From UBA1181 sp045639525 (lineage in GTDB: Bacteria; Bacteroidota; Bacteroidia; Bacteroidales; Paludibacteraceae), in assembly GCA_045639525.1 (NCBI GenBank), contig JAZUDI010000044.1, forward strand, positions 49,926 through 113,925: a stretch of DNA of 64,000 bases, in the 5' to 3' direction. This document shows positions 7,909-16,741 of the stretch, one piece after another. A program made the translations under genes and the position numbers. The notes under the pieces are model-generated. The model saw only the letters and a program-made list of their open reading frames with translations. It was not told where the DNA came from and made no database searches. Each line of letters begins with the position of its first letter. Positions within the stretch are counted from its first letter, which is position 1.

Positions 7909-8937
7909 ATGGTAAAAGTTGCTATTAATGGTTTCGGACGTATTGGTCGTCTTGCATTCCGTCAAATGTTTGAGGCAGATGGTTATGAGGTAGTTGCAAT
8001 CAACGACTTGACTTCTCCTAAGATGTTGGCTCACTTGTTGAAGTACGATACTGCACAAGGTGGTTTCGCTGGCAAGTTCGGTGAGGGTAAGCACACTGTA
8101 GAGGCTACTGAGGATTCAATCATCGTTGACGGTAAGGAGATCAAGATCTCTGCATGCGCTAACGCTGCTGAGTGTCCTTGGAAGGCAAACGGTGTAGACG
8201 TTGTTCTTGAGTGTACTGGTTTCTATACTTCAAAGGAGAAGGCAGCTGCTCACATCGCTGCTGGTGCAAAGAAAGTTGTTATCTCTGCTCCTGCAGGAAA
8301 CGACCTTCCTACTATCGTTTACAACGTTAACCACAAGACTTTGACTAAGAACGATAACATCATCTCTGCTGCTTCTTGTACAACTAACTGCTTGGCTCCT
8401 ATGGCTGCAGCTTTGAACAAGTACGCTGCTATCCAATCAGGTATCATGTCAACTATCCACGCTTACACTGGTGACCAAATGATCCTTGATGGACCTCAAC
8501 GTAAGGGTGACCTTCGTCGTTCTCGTGCAGGTGCTCAAAACATCGTTCCTAACTCAACAGGTGCTGCTAAGGCTATCGGTTTGGTTATCCCTGAGTTGAA
8601 CGGTAAGTTGATCGGTTCTGCACAACGTATCCCAACTCCAACTGGTTCAACTACTATCTTGGTTGCAGTTGTTAAGGGTAAGGACGTTACTAAGGAGGGC
8701 ATCAACGCTGCTATGAAGGCTGCTCAAACTGAGTCTTACGGATACACTGAGGATGAGATCGTATCTTCTGATATCATCGGTATGAAGTTCGGTTCATTGT
8801 TCGATGCAACTCAAACAATGGTTTCTAAGATCGACGACGATACTTATCAAGTACAAGTTGTTTCTTGGTACGACAACGAGAACTCTTACACTTCTCAAAT
8901 GGTTAGAACTATTAAGTACTTCGCAGAGAACTGCTAA
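7909..8937 (+). CDS. gap: glyceraldehyde-3-phosphate dehydrogenase
   Basis: GAPDH oxidises and phosphorylates glyceraldehyde 3-phosphate in glycolysis. The 342-residue protein shows the Rossmann motif INGFGRIGR at 6-14, Asp33 in INDL (favouring NAD over NADP), the catalytic Cys157 in SAASCTTNC, and HAYTGDQ, RRSRAGAQNIVPNSTGA and SWYDNENSYTSQMVR. Codon use is extremely biased toward a few codons (GCT, GGT, CAA, AAG), typical of a very highly expressed gene. It is a single-gene unit with its own promoter and a strong terminator. Confidence 0.98.
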   Translation: MVKVAINGFGRIGRLAFRQMFEADGYEVVAINDLTSPKMLAHLLKYDTAQGGFAGKFGEGKHTVEATEDSIIVDGKEIKISACANAAECPWKANGVDVVLECTGFYTSKEKAAAHIAAGAKKVVISAPAGNDLPTIVYNVNHKTLTKNDNIISAASCTTNCLAPMAAALNKYAAIQSGIMSTIHAYTGDQMILDGPQRKGDLRRSRAGAQNIVPNSTGAAKAIGLVIPELNGKLIGSAQRIPTPTGSTTILVAVVKGKDVTKEGINAAMKAAQTESYGYTEDEIVSSDIIGMKFGSLFDATQTMVSKIDDDTYQVQVVSWYDNENSYTSQMVRTIKYFAENC

Positions 8938-8956
8938 TCTTAATATAATAGCTTTT

Positions 8957-8986
8957 AAAGCCCGGGCTTTTTGCTCGGGCTTTTTT
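8957..8986 (+). terminator. intrinsic terminator after gap
   Basis: AAAGCCCG (8957-8964) pairs with CGGGCTTT (8976-8983), followed by a T run. Confidence 0.9.
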
Positions 8987-8990
8987 GTTT

Positions 8991-9020
8991 TTTGAGGTAA
9001 CCCGCTTTTTTGTAATTTTG
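8991..9020 (+). promoter_or_regulatory. menE promoter
   Basis: TTTG (8991-8994), an 18-base spacer and TAATTTTG (9013-9020). The -33 box lies directly behind the T run of the gap terminator. The box ends where an in-frame GTG begins at 9020, so that GTG cannot be the translation start, which settles on 9044 or 9047. Confidence 0.7.
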
Positions 9021-9043
9021 TGGTCACAACCATAGTCAATTGC

Positions 9044-10069
9044 ATGATGAATCTCAGAATAAATGGCATCCTTTTGAATGAGTCGCAGATGCGAGATCGA
9101 GCTCTTCTTCTCTCCATAGAGGGGTGCGATGAGGCGTTCGCGGATTTTATGTTGGCGTGGTGGGATGATTCGGATTCTGTTTGGGGCCAGACCTCTGGCT
9201 CTACGGGAGAACCCAAACGGATAGAACTCTCTAAACAATCTATGCGGGAGTCGGCGAGGCGGACGAATGCTTTTTTCGGATTAAATCCGGGCGATTCCCT
9301 GTTGATGTGCCTCTCCGCCAACTATATCGCGGGAAAGATGATGGTGGTGCGTGCCATTGTGGGTGGTTTGGATCTCTATGTCCAACCGGTCTCCTCTATG
9401 CCACGATTGGAAAGATCGTATGATTTGGTCTCCATGGTGCCGCTGCAGGTTCATTCCTTGATGGAGGGTGGAGCTGGAGAAGCGGTGCTTGCTCATGTCA
9501 AGCATCTCTTGGTGGGTGGTAGCCAGCTGATGAGGGAGGAGTCGGATTGGCTCACCTCGTTGCCGCTGAAATCCTACATCTCCTATGGCATGACGGAGAC
9601 GGTATCGCATGTGGCGCTCTCTGTGTTACCTAAAGATGGTCTGCCGTTCTATGAGGCCTTGCCCGATGTGCGGTTCGCATTGGATGATCGTGGTTGTTTG
9701 GTGATCCACGCTGACTATTTGAAAGGTTCTCCTTTCGTGACGAATGATGTGGTGGAACTATTGTCAGAGTGCTCTTTCCATTGGCTTGGACGGTGGGATA
9801 ATGTGATCAACACGGGTGGTGTGAAGGTCTTCCCTGAAAAGATGGAGAAGAAGATCGAGGCGCTTATGGACCGTCCCTTCTATTTTCTTGGAGAGCCAGA
9901 TCCTAAATTTGGCGAGCGGGTGGTGTTGAAAATTGAGTCTGAACCGTTTGACGCCGCTTCTCTATTGGCTGACATGAAAAAGTATCTTTCTCCTTATGAA
10001 ATGCCTAAACAGGTCTGTTTTATGCCTCAATTTCGACGGTTGCCTTCTGGAAAGTTGAAACGGGAGTGA
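9044..10069 (+). CDS. menE: o-succinylbenzoate-CoA ligase-like AMP-binding enzyme
   Basis: A 341-residue member of the adenylate-forming family, shorter than most, as is usual for MenE of Bacteroidales. MenE activates o-succinylbenzoate to its CoA ester in menaquinone synthesis. Visible motifs are the P-loop TSGSTGEPKRIELS (about 54-67), SYGMTETVSHV, GRWDNVINTGGVKVFPEKME and the C-terminal RLPSGKLKRE carrying the catalytic Lys. The start is set by the promoter, which excludes a GTG at 9020; ATGs at 9044 and 9047 are equally possible. No other men genes are nearby, so the substrate is inferred from family resemblance. Confidence 0.82.
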   Translation: MMNLRINGILLNESQMRDRALLLSIEGCDEAFADFMLAWWDDSDSVWGQTSGSTGEPKRIELSKQSMRESARRTNAFFGLNPGDSLLMCLSANYIAGKMMVVRAIVGGLDLYVQPVSSMPRLERSYDLVSMVPLQVHSLMEGGAGEAVLAHVKHLLVGGSQLMREESDWLTSLPLKSYISYGMTETVSHVALSVLPKDGLPFYEALPDVRFALDDRGCLVIHADYLKGSPFVTNDVVELLSECSFHWLGRWDNVINTGGVKVFPEKMEKKIEALMDRPFYFLGEPDPKFGERVVLKIESEPFDAASLLADMKKYLSPYEMPKQVCFMPQFRRLPSGKLKRE

Positions 10070-10099
10070 ATGCCACAATTCCGCAACGATTTTTTTTGT

Positions 10100-10107
10100 T
10101 ATATTTG
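10100..10107 (+). promoter_or_regulatory. -7 box of TonB receptor gene
   Basis: TATATTTG matches the consensus exactly. Transcription from about 10114 gives a 43-base leader. No riboswitch-like structure is evident in that leader. Confidence 0.6.
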
Positions 10108-10156
10108 CAACCAAATTGAGGCTATAAATGTTTCTTGATTTATCACTTAATTATTT

Positions 10157-12046
10157 ATGAGAAATTTTTTAGATAAGAAGGAGATCCTTCTTGGAGCTTT
10201 TTTCTCCGCTTTCGCTTTGGGTGTCAACGCCCAAGATGAGCAAGCCGTGGAGGAAGAGTTGGAGAGTGTGGTGGTGACTGGAACGCAACATCCGACGAGT
10301 GTTCGCCATTTGCCTATGTCGTATAGTGTGCTCGATCGTGACCAGTTGGTCCATTTGGAGCGTCAGAATGTGCTACCGACCTTGATGGAACAGGTGCCTA
10401 ACCTTATGGTCACAAGCCGTGGCATGATGGGCTATGGCGTGAGTACGGGTGGTTCGGGCGGCATGATGTTGCGCGGTATCTCCTCCGCCAGTGGACAGTT
10501 GATGGTCTTGGTGGATGGACATCCTCAATACAATGGTATTTACGGACATAGCATCGCGGATAGTTATCAGACGATGATGACCGACCATGTAGAGGTCTTG
10601 CGTGGCCCAGCCTCCCTGCTGTATGGATCCAATGCGATGGGTGGTGTGGTCAATATCGTTACCCGCGAGATGAAAAAAGACACGGTGCTGACCAATGTCG
10701 ATTTGGGTGCGGGAAGTTACGGTACGGTACAGGCCGAAGTGGCTAATCAAGTGAAAAAGGGGAAGTTCTCCAGTACAGTGGCTGCCCAGTTTGGCAGAAG
10801 CGACAACCATCGTCCGCATATGGGTATTACCCAATATGGCGGATATGTGAAGTTGAAATATGATTTTAATGAACATTGGAACAGTTACGCCAGTGCGGAT
10901 GTCACCCATTTCAAGGCCTCGAATCCTGGTCCGGTGAATGATTTGCTGTTGGAGGCTGATCAGTGGATTACACGTGGTGTTGTCTCTGTTGGCGTGGACA
11001 ACCATTACAAAAGGACAAGTGGATCGATCAGTGTCTATGATAATTTTGGAAGACATAAGATCAATGATGGTTATAAGGTGAATGGTGGCACACCTCAGAA
11101 GCGTCTCTTCCGCTCGAAGGATGCTTTGGCCGGCGTTTCGGTGACGCAAAATATCAATATGTTCAAGGGTAATCGGTTGACGTTAGGATTGGATTATCAG
11201 CATATTTATGGTCGTGCCTATTATACCAACCGCGAGACGGGCGCAGTGATGGAGACCCCTAATAAACAATCCGCGCATGTCCACAACAATGAGGTGGCGG
11301 GCTATATCGATTTCCATCAGGATGTCTGCCGATGGTTGACTTTGGATGCGGGTGTGCGCTACGACCACCACTCTGTGGTTGGCGGCGAGTGGATTCCGCA
11401 GGCGGGTCTTGTGGTTCGTCCTATCAAGACGGGCGAGTTGAAGTTTGTGGCCAGCAAAGGATTCAGAAACCCGACTATGCGCGAGATGTATCTCTATCCC
11501 CCTTCAAACGAGGAACTTTTGCCTGAGCGTATGTGGAACTATGAGTTGTCATGGGGACACCGTGTGGCGAACGATCGTCTGAAGTATGGTGTCAACCTCT
11601 TCTTGATCAAGGCGGATAACATCATCCAAACAGTGAATAAGAAAAACATCAATACGGGGGAGATTTCAAACAAGGGTGTCGAGGCGGAGATTGCTTGGAC
11701 AATCAATGAACATTGGCGTCTGAACACCAACCACAGTTACTTGGATATGAAGAATCCAGTGGTGGGTGCGCCTACCTACAAGGGTTACTTGGGCGCAGGC
11801 TTCCATCTCAAAGGATGGTCCGCTGATTTGGGGATCCAACAGGTGTGTGGACTCTATACTGCTGTGGGTGAACAAGCGGAGAAGGAGAATTTCACTTTGC
11901 TCAATGCGATGCTCTCTTATCGATTCAACCGTTATATCAAACTTTGGGTGAGGGGAGACAACTTGATGAACCAAACTTACGAGATCAATGCGGGCTATCC
12001 ATTGCCGGGTGCGAACTTCATGGCTGGCGCGTCTTTGAGTTTCTGA
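10157..12046 (+). CDS. TonB-dependent outer membrane receptor
   Basis: A 629-residue receptor with signal peptide (to VNAQ, about residue 25) and a TonB-box-like ESVVVTGTQ at 36-45. A plug domain follows (about 50-165), with VPNLMVTSRG, MLRGISSASGQLMVLVDG, HVEVLRGPASLLYGSNAMGGVVNIVTR, and then a 22-strand barrel. The C-terminus ends in aromatic residue Phe (GASLSF), as in outer-membrane barrels. It lacks the N-terminal carboxypeptidase-like domain of SusC proteins and stands without a SusD partner, so it is a classical small receptor, more like those for haem, siderophores or cobalamin. The substrate cannot be decided. It is a single-gene unit. Confidence 0.92.
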   Translation: MRNFLDKKEILLGAFFSAFALGVNAQDEQAVEEELESVVVTGTQHPTSVRHLPMSYSVLDRDQLVHLERQNVLPTLMEQVPNLMVTSRGMMGYGVSTGGSGGMMLRGISSASGQLMVLVDGHPQYNGIYGHSIADSYQTMMTDHVEVLRGPASLLYGSNAMGGVVNIVTREMKKDTVLTNVDLGAGSYGTVQAEVANQVKKGKFSSTVAAQFGRSDNHRPHMGITQYGGYVKLKYDFNEHWNSYASADVTHFKASNPGPVNDLLLEADQWITRGVVSVGVDNHYKRTSGSISVYDNFGRHKINDGYKVNGGTPQKRLFRSKDALAGVSVTQNINMFKGNRLTLGLDYQHIYGRAYYTNRETGAVMETPNKQSAHVHNNEVAGYIDFHQDVCRWLTLDAGVRYDHHSVVGGEWIPQAGLVVRPIKTGELKFVASKGFRNPTMREMYLYPPSNEELLPERMWNYELSWGHRVANDRLKYGVNLFLIKADNIIQTVNKKNINTGEISNKGVEAEIAWTINEHWRLNTNHSYLDMKNPVVGAPTYKGYLGAGFHLKGWSADLGIQQVCGLYTAVGEQAEKENFTLLNAMLSYRFNRYIKLWVRGDNLMNQTYEINAGYPLPGANFMAGASLSF

Positions 12047-12073
12047 TCGGGAATTAAGTATATTTCACATAAG

Positions 12074-12110
12074 AACGCAACTTTCTAATTCGTTAGGAGG
12101 TTGCGTTTTT
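12074..12110 (+). terminator. intrinsic terminator after TonB receptor gene
   Basis: AACGCAAC (12074-12081) pairs with GTTGCGTT (12100-12107) and runs into T residues. Confidence 0.85.
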
Positions 12111-12123
12111 GGTTTGTATTGTT

Positions 12124-12131
12124 TATTTTTG
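12124..12131 (+). promoter_or_regulatory. -7 box of SPOR-folE unit
   Basis: TATTTTTG matches TAnnTTTG. The start of transcription would be near 12138, leaving only about 8 bases before the first ATG, so the ATGs at 12149 or 12155 may be the ones used. Confidence 0.55.
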
Positions 12132-12145
12132 TGTCATAATTAACA

Positions 12146-12649
12146 ATGATGTATATGTGGCAAAAATTTCTCATATTGATCAGTGCGGCTATGATGACAC
12201 TCTCCGCTGGCGCGCAGAATGCTAAACCCGCCGCAAAGAAACCCTATGTGGATGTGTTCGAGACACTCTCTAAAAAACCGGACAATGGCGGTAAAGTGGT
12301 TGTGAAGCAAGACCCTAAGATGAAGGCTTTGCTCAAGGAGAAGGTTTCTGCCAATAATGATAAGGCTTATGTGACTTTCTCTGGTTACAGAGTCCAGATC
12401 TATATGGGTAATTTGCCTAAGAAATCAAAGATCGAGGCCTTGGAACGTGAGAAGAAGATCAAGGAGAAGTACGAAGGAGTCAGCTCCTATTTGACATTCG
12501 CCTCTCCGTTTTGGAAATTACGCTGCGGCGATTTCCGCCAACAGACGGACGCTATGGTCTTCGCACAGAAGGTTTTGTCCGACTTCCCTGAGATGGCGGG
12601 TGAGGTTGTTGTCGTGGACGACGTGATTCGTGATGTCCGTTTTGAATAA
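12146..12649 (+). CDS. SPOR domain protein
   Basis: A 167-residue exported protein: signal peptide (to SAGAQ, about residue 24), a Lys/Pro-rich linker, then a SPOR domain in the last 80 residues (GYRVQIYMGNLPKKSKIE, SYLTFASPFWKLRCGDF, DAMVFAQKVLSDFP). SPOR domains bind peptidoglycan stripped of stem peptides, often at division sites. The two Arg/Gly positions in KLRCGDFR fit the fold. folE starts within a base or so of its stop, so the two are cotranscribed, a pairing seen in other Bacteroidales. Three Met codons near the start leave the exact start open. Confidence 0.85.
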   Translation: MMYMWQKFLILISAAMMTLSAGAQNAKPAAKKPYVDVFETLSKKPDNGGKVVVKQDPKMKALLKEKVSANNDKAYVTFSGYRVQIYMGNLPKKSKIEALEREKKIKEKYEGVSSYLTFASPFWKLRCGDFRQQTDAMVFAQKVLSDFPEMAGEVVVVDDVIRDVRFE

Positions 12650-12650
12650 T

Positions 12651-13265
12651 ATGCGTATGAACGAAGATATACAAATAAAACCTTGGGACTTGGCCAAATA
12701 CCCAAGCAAGGAGTTGACGGAAAAATTGGCTCCCCTCTATGCGGAAGCCATTAGTTTGATCGGTGAGGATGTAAACCGTGAAGGTTTGTTGAAAACCCCT
12801 GAACGTGTGGCGAAAGCTATGCAATTCATGACCTACGGCTACAAAATCAATCCTCGTGACATCTTGGAATCCGCTGTCTTTGAGGAGGAGTATAAGCAGA
12901 TGGTCATCGTCAAGGACATCGATTTCTACTCCTTGTGCGAACATCACCTCTTGCCTTTCTTCGGTAAGGCGCATGTGGCCTATATCCCGAATAAAAAGAT
13001 CACTGGTTTGAGTAAGATTGCCCGTGTCGTGGAGATCCTCTCTCGTCGTCTTCAGATCCAGGAGCGTTTGACCACCCAGATCAAGGATTGTATTCAGGAG
13101 ACTTTGGATCCGTTGGGTGTCATGGTTGTGATCGAGGCGCAGCATATGTGCATGCAGATGCGTGGTGTCGAGAAGATGCACTCCATCACTACCACCTCTG
13201 ATTTTACAGGTATTTTCAATACCTCCAAAACCCGTGAAGAGTTTATGAATCTATTGGGAAGGTGA
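12651..13265 (+). CDS. folE: GTP cyclohydrolase I
   Basis: FolE converts GTP to dihydroneopterin triphosphate, the first step of folate synthesis. From the ATG at 12651 the protein has 204 residues, the normal length. Zinc ligands are Cys96 and His99 in SLCEHHLLPF and Cys167 in AQHMCMQMRG; GLSKIARVVEILSRRLQIQERLT and the substrate-binding region are intact. Another ATG two codons later is equally possible; upstream in-frame ATGs at 12630 lie inside the SPOR gene and are less likely. Its stop touches the stop of the convergent CPBP gene with no spacer. Confidence 0.96.
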   Translation: MRMNEDIQIKPWDLAKYPSKELTEKLAPLYAEAISLIGEDVNREGLLKTPERVAKAMQFMTYGYKINPRDILESAVFEEEYKQMVIVKDIDFYSLCEHHLLPFFGKAHVAYIPNKKITGLSKIARVVEILSRRLQIQERLTTQIKDCIQETLDPLGVMVVIEAQHMCMQMRGVEKMHSITTTSDFTGIFNTSKTREEFMNLLGR

Positions 13266-14171
13266 TTATTTCCCTTGCCAAATGGTGACCTTCTTCCGTA
13301 ATAGAAGGACAACCCCTATGGTCATGATGAGCGAAACGACGCTTGCCATGACCATTGTTTTTGTGTCGAACCCTTCCATCGAGGCGCTCTCTGTCTTCAA
13401 TGCTTCTTGGGCGCCATACACGTAAGCGTAAATGATGACGACCGCGTTGTTCATTAAATGGCATACGATGTTGACGATCAGGCTCTTGCTGTAAAAAAAG
13501 AGATAGCCTAACAATGCACCCAATAGCAAACGAGGGAAGAATCCGAAGAATTGTAAGTGAATGGCGCTGAAAAGGAACGCCGCCACCCATATCGCCACAT
13601 GCTCGTTGGTGATTTTTTGTAGATGCTGCTGAATGTAACCTCTAAACATTAACTCCTCCCCGACGGCGGGAATAAGGGCGATGATGAAGAGGTTGGAGAG
13701 TAAACCGCCTATGGTGTGCGTGTCTAAAAATTGGAGCGTCAAGTCCGCCGCTTTGTTTTCGGAGGCCCTCATCCACTCTTCTATCCCCTTCATGAATTCG
13801 GGAAGTCGCATTCCCTCGTTTAAGTAGCTGATTGTGTTGATGAAAGGTGCGAAGAGAAACATGGCGAGTAATCCTAATCCCAGGATGCGGGGATCAACCA
13901 TCTTCCATTTCAAAAGGTCGGAAGGGGATTTCTCCGTAAGGTAGATGGTGAGCAACGGTGTGGCGATGAATATGCCCGCCGATCCGAACATCTGCATGAC
14001 CTTTAGTGCGGAGGTGCTTTGAACCGACAAGTGCGCAATTTTGACAATCAACGTCGCGAGGACGGAGAAGGTTGATGCGCAGAAAAGAAGTAAAAAGAGG
14101 AATAGGAAGATTTTCTTCCATGCGGGGCTCTCCGCGAACATTCCTTTAATAGTTATCCATTTCGTCTCCAT
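13266..14171 (-). CDS. CPBP family intramembrane glutamic protease
   Basis: A 301-residue membrane protein with about eight hydrophobic segments. It carries the CPBP (Abi/CAAX protease) motifs: EELMFRGYIQQ with Glu172, Glu173 and Arg177, HLQFFG with His205, and CHLMNN with His238 and Asn241. These are the catalytic and structural positions of the Rce1-like family. Substrates of the bacterial members are mostly unknown. Its start lies 26 bases inside recX, and it is the last gene of a four-gene overlapping minus-strand unit. It may be involved in processing a small exported peptide, but nothing here shows which. Confidence 0.88.
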   Translation of the reverse strand: METKWITIKGMFAESPAWKKIFLFLFLLLFCASTFSVLATLIVKIAHLSVQSTSALKVMQMFGSAGIFIATPLLTIYLTEKSPSDLLKWKMVDPRILGLGLLAMFLFAPFINTISYLNEGMRLPEFMKGIEEWMRASENKAADLTLQFLDTHTIGGLLSNLFIIALIPAVGEELMFRGYIQQHLQKITNEHVAIWVAAFLFSAIHLQFFGFFPRLLLGALLGYLFFYSKSLIVNIVCHLMNNAVVIIYAYVYGAQEALKTESASMEGFDTKTMVMASVVSLIMTIGVVLLLRKKVTIWQGK

Positions 14172-14661
14172 AATCTGATGTGTCGTATTCTGTGTTAATA
14201 ATTTTTTTTGCTGTTTTTATCACCAAGCCGCTCTCATATCCGCGGGAGAGGCCGAATCGGATTAGTTTGCCGCAGACATCGTAGGGGGTGCCCGATTTGA
14301 CGCTTTTGAGTTTTTTGCGTAACATCTCCTCCAACTGCTCTTCGTAGCCCTCCTCCGGGATTTGGGAGATAGCCTCTTCTATGATCTCGGCGGGGATGTG
14401 GCGGTTGCGTAGTTCGAAGGTGATTTTGCCCTTCCCCCAATGCGATAGGGTATGTTTGTCTTTCGCGAAGAAGAGTGCGAACCTCTTTTCATCCACATAC
14501 CGTTCTTTGATTAGGTGGCTGACGAGTCTGTCGTGCTCCTCCGAAGGAAGTCCCCACCGTTGCAGCCGGTCGCGGACCTCTTTGCCGCAAAGTTCCCTTT
14601 GGGAACAGAGTGCCTCGATTTTGGATTTTGCCTGGTCGTATGTTATCTCTTTTTTCTGCAT
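14146..14661 (-). CDS. recX: regulatory protein RecX
   Basis: A 171-residue RecX, which caps and destabilises RecA filaments. Three repeats of a three-helix unit are visible: LCSQRELCGKEVRDRLQRWG, LIKERYVDEKRFALFFAKDK with HWGKGKITFELRNRHIP, and RKKLKSVKSG to RFGLSRGYES. The family sequence R-(Y)-(V/I)-(D/N)-(D/E) is present as RYVDEKRF. The gene overlaps prmC by 19 bases and the CPBP gene by 26 bases, so all are translated from one message. recA itself is not in the window. Confidence 0.9.
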   Translation of the reverse strand: MQKKEITYDQAKSKIEALCSQRELCGKEVRDRLQRWGLPSEEHDRLVSHLIKERYVDEKRFALFFAKDKHTLSHWGKGKITFELRNRHIPAEIIEEAISQIPEEGYEEQLEEMLRKKLKSVKSGTPYDVCGKLIRFGLSRGYESGLVIKTAKKIINTEYDTSDYGDEMDNY

Positions 14662-15485
14662 CGAATCATTCTCTCCTTTCCTTGCATGTCTTTTCTAATC
14701 GTCACCTCCTCGTATCCTTTCCTTTCCAACATCTCCTTGGTCTCAGCTCCGAATTGTTCGTTGATTTCGAAGTAGAGGCATCCTCCCTCTTTCAACTGCT
14801 TTTGGCCGAAGTCGGCGATCGCCTCGTAGAAGAGTAGCGGTTGGTCGTCCGCTACGAAAAGGGCCAAGTGAGGCTCGTATTCCAAGACATTTCTGCGCAT
14901 CTGCGGTTTCTCCTTGTGGGTGATGTAGGGTGGGTTGCTGACAATGAAGTCCAATTCGCCACACTCCGATTTTGGGGCAAGGATATTGTCGTGGAGGAAT
15001 GTCATCTCCACCGATAGTTTTTCCGCATTCTCTTTCGCTACCGTTAGGGCCTCTTCGGAGATATCCATTGCCAATGCGGTCATCTGTGGATGAAGATGTT
15101 TCAGGGTGATGGCAATGCATCCGCTGCCCGTCCCGATATCGATGAGACGGGCCTTGTCTCCTTGATAATCCTCTCCGATCCATGTCACCAACTCCTCCGT
15201 TTCGGGGCGAGGGATCAGGACGCTCTTATTCACTCGGAAAGGAAGCCCGAAAAAAGAGGTCTCCCCTAGAATGTATTGGAGCGGTTCTCCTTGGGATAGT
15301 CGGCGTAGATAATCCGTCATCCTCTCCTCTTGCGATTCGTTTAGATGGTCACATCTGCCCAACAGAATGTCGGTCGTGTCGCACTGACAGATGGCTTGTA
15401 GGGCCCAGTAGGCGATGTTTTTTGCCTCTCTTGCCTCGTAGAGGGGGGCGAGTTCTTGTTGGAATTTGATTACCCACGGATTCAT
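14643..15485 (-). CDS. prmC: peptide chain release factor N5-glutamine methyltransferase
   Basis: PrmC (HemK) methylates the Gln of the GGQ motif in release factors using S-adenosylmethionine. The 280-residue protein has an N-terminal helical domain (1-90), then the methyltransferase fold with LIDIGTGSGCIAITL (SAM binding, about 136-150) and the diagnostic NPPY in FIVSNPPYITHKE (about 193-205). It ends overlapping recX and begins 4 bases inside the AI-2E permease gene (ATGA overlap). Confidence 0.95.
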   Translation of the reverse strand: MNPWVIKFQQELAPLYEAREAKNIAYWALQAICQCDTTDILLGRCDHLNESQEERMTDYLRRLSQGEPLQYILGETSFFGLPFRVNKSVLIPRPETEELVTWIGEDYQGDKARLIDIGTGSGCIAITLKHLHPQMTALAMDISEEALTVAKENAEKLSVEMTFLHDNILAPKSECGELDFIVSNPPYITHKEKPQMRRNVLEYEPHLALFVADDQPLLFYEAIADFGQKQLKEGGCLYFEINEQFGAETKEMLERKGYEEVTIRKDMQGKERMIRCRKKR

Positions 15486-16609
15486 TGTTCCTCCTCCTCG
15501 ATGAATTCCTGTGTCTCGTTCACGGGCTCATTATAGCGGGCCAAGAAATATCTTCTATAATAGGAGAAGAGAAGGGTGGTGGTGGGTAGTGCGATGATCA
15601 CGCCGATGAAACCGAACACCATGCCGAAGATGGAGAGCGAAAGCAGTATGACAGCCGCATTGAGTCCCATCTGTTTACCCATGATTTTGGGGACTAGATA
15701 GCCATCTTGGATGGCTTGCACCACAGCGAATACGATGAAGAGCGCCAAGAGGTGGGACCATGGGGCGGTGCCCGTCTCCGCCGATTGCACGAGCGAGAGC
15801 AGTATGCAAGGGGGAATGCCCACTACTTGGAGGTAGGGTACTAGGTTGAGGGTACCCACCAAGAGTCCCATCGTGACCGCCATGGGGAGGTCGATGATCA
15901 AAAATCCTGTTGTGTAAAGGATGGTCACGAAGAATACCACCAAGACTTGTCCTCTGTAATACCGCTTCATGCCCTCCTGCATGTCGTGGTAGAGGGTGAG
16001 GACGAATGCCCTGTATTTATTAGGAATCAGCATGCCGAAATGGTGCGTGATCTTTTTGTAATCCCTTAATATGAAAAAGGTGTAGATCAGGGTGATGAAA
16101 GCGGCGAAAAGGCTCATCGTGATGTTGTATGAACTGGTAAGTATAGAGGAGACGTGTGGAAATATGCTCTGTATGAACTCCATTAAGTTGTTGCTGTTCA
16201 GCAAATCGACTATGTTGTTCTCCTTGAGGAAGTCCTGTAGGAAGATTTCCCAACGGCGTGAGAGGGTGCCCTCTCCATTCGACAAGGTGTAGTCGGCCAC
16301 GAAATTCTTAAGTTTCACGACCTCTGAAATGAATCGGGGTGTCAAAAGGTAAATGGATGTCCCGATGATGGCGGTGATGGCCGCGATGACGATCGCCGCC
16401 GAAATGCCTTTGCTCTTCACCCTCAATCTTACTTGTACGAATTTGACGATAGGGTATGTCATATAAGCGATAAACCATGCGAGGCAGAAGGGAAACAGCA
16501 CTGGACTTAAATAGTTGATGAGCAGCACAACGCATACGATTGCGATGGCTGCCAATACCAACCTGACGGTGCGGTCGAAGGTGAAAGGTCTTGAAAAATG
16601 TGTGCTCAT
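15482..16609 (-). CDS. AI-2E family transporter (PerM-like permease)
   Basis: A 375-residue integral membrane protein. The family shape is clear: two or three N-terminal segments (VLAAIAIVCVVLLINYLSP), a long soluble insert (about 85-200), and a C-terminal bundle with GLLVGTLNLVPYLQVVGIPP and the VQAIQDGYLVPKIMGKQMGLN motif typical of the family. Members export autoinducer-2 or other small molecules, or act as ion antiporters, so the cargo is not predictable. I chose the ATG at 16609; a more upstream in-frame Met would place the start across the -7 box at 16673-16680. Confidence 0.9.
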   Translation of the reverse strand: MSTHFSRPFTFDRTVRLVLAAIAIVCVVLLINYLSPVLFPFCLAWFIAYMTYPIVKFVQVRLRVKSKGISAAIVIAAITAIIGTSIYLLTPRFISEVVKLKNFVADYTLSNGEGTLSRRWEIFLQDFLKENNIVDLLNSNNLMEFIQSIFPHVSSILTSSYNITMSLFAAFITLIYTFFILRDYKKITHHFGMLIPNKYRAFVLTLYHDMQEGMKRYYRGQVLVVFFVTILYTTGFLIIDLPMAVTMGLLVGTLNLVPYLQVVGIPPCILLSLVQSAETGTAPWSHLLALFIVFAVVQAIQDGYLVPKIMGKQMGLNAAVILLSLSIFGMVFGFIGVIIALPTTTLLFSYYRRYFLARYNEPVNETQEFIEEEEQ

Positions 16610-16672
16610 TGTAAAAAAAAATACAAATGTGTTCTTTTGGTAAAGTTTTTTTATACCTTTACGCATTATTTG

Positions 16673-16680
16673 CAAATATA
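16673..16680 (-). promoter_or_regulatory. -7 box of AI-2E/prmC/recX/CPBP unit
   Basis: Read on the minus strand this is TATATTTG, a perfect -7 box. Transcription would start near 16666, with a 57-base leader to the ATG at 16609. The box overlaps the palindrome ATTTGCAAAT, and the plus-strand gene at 16742 starts from the same intergenic region. Confidence 0.65.
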
Positions 16681-16741
16681 CAGAGTTTCTCACAAAATTC
16701 GTGAGATTTGGGTTGTAAAAGAAAAGTTATAGACCGAGCGT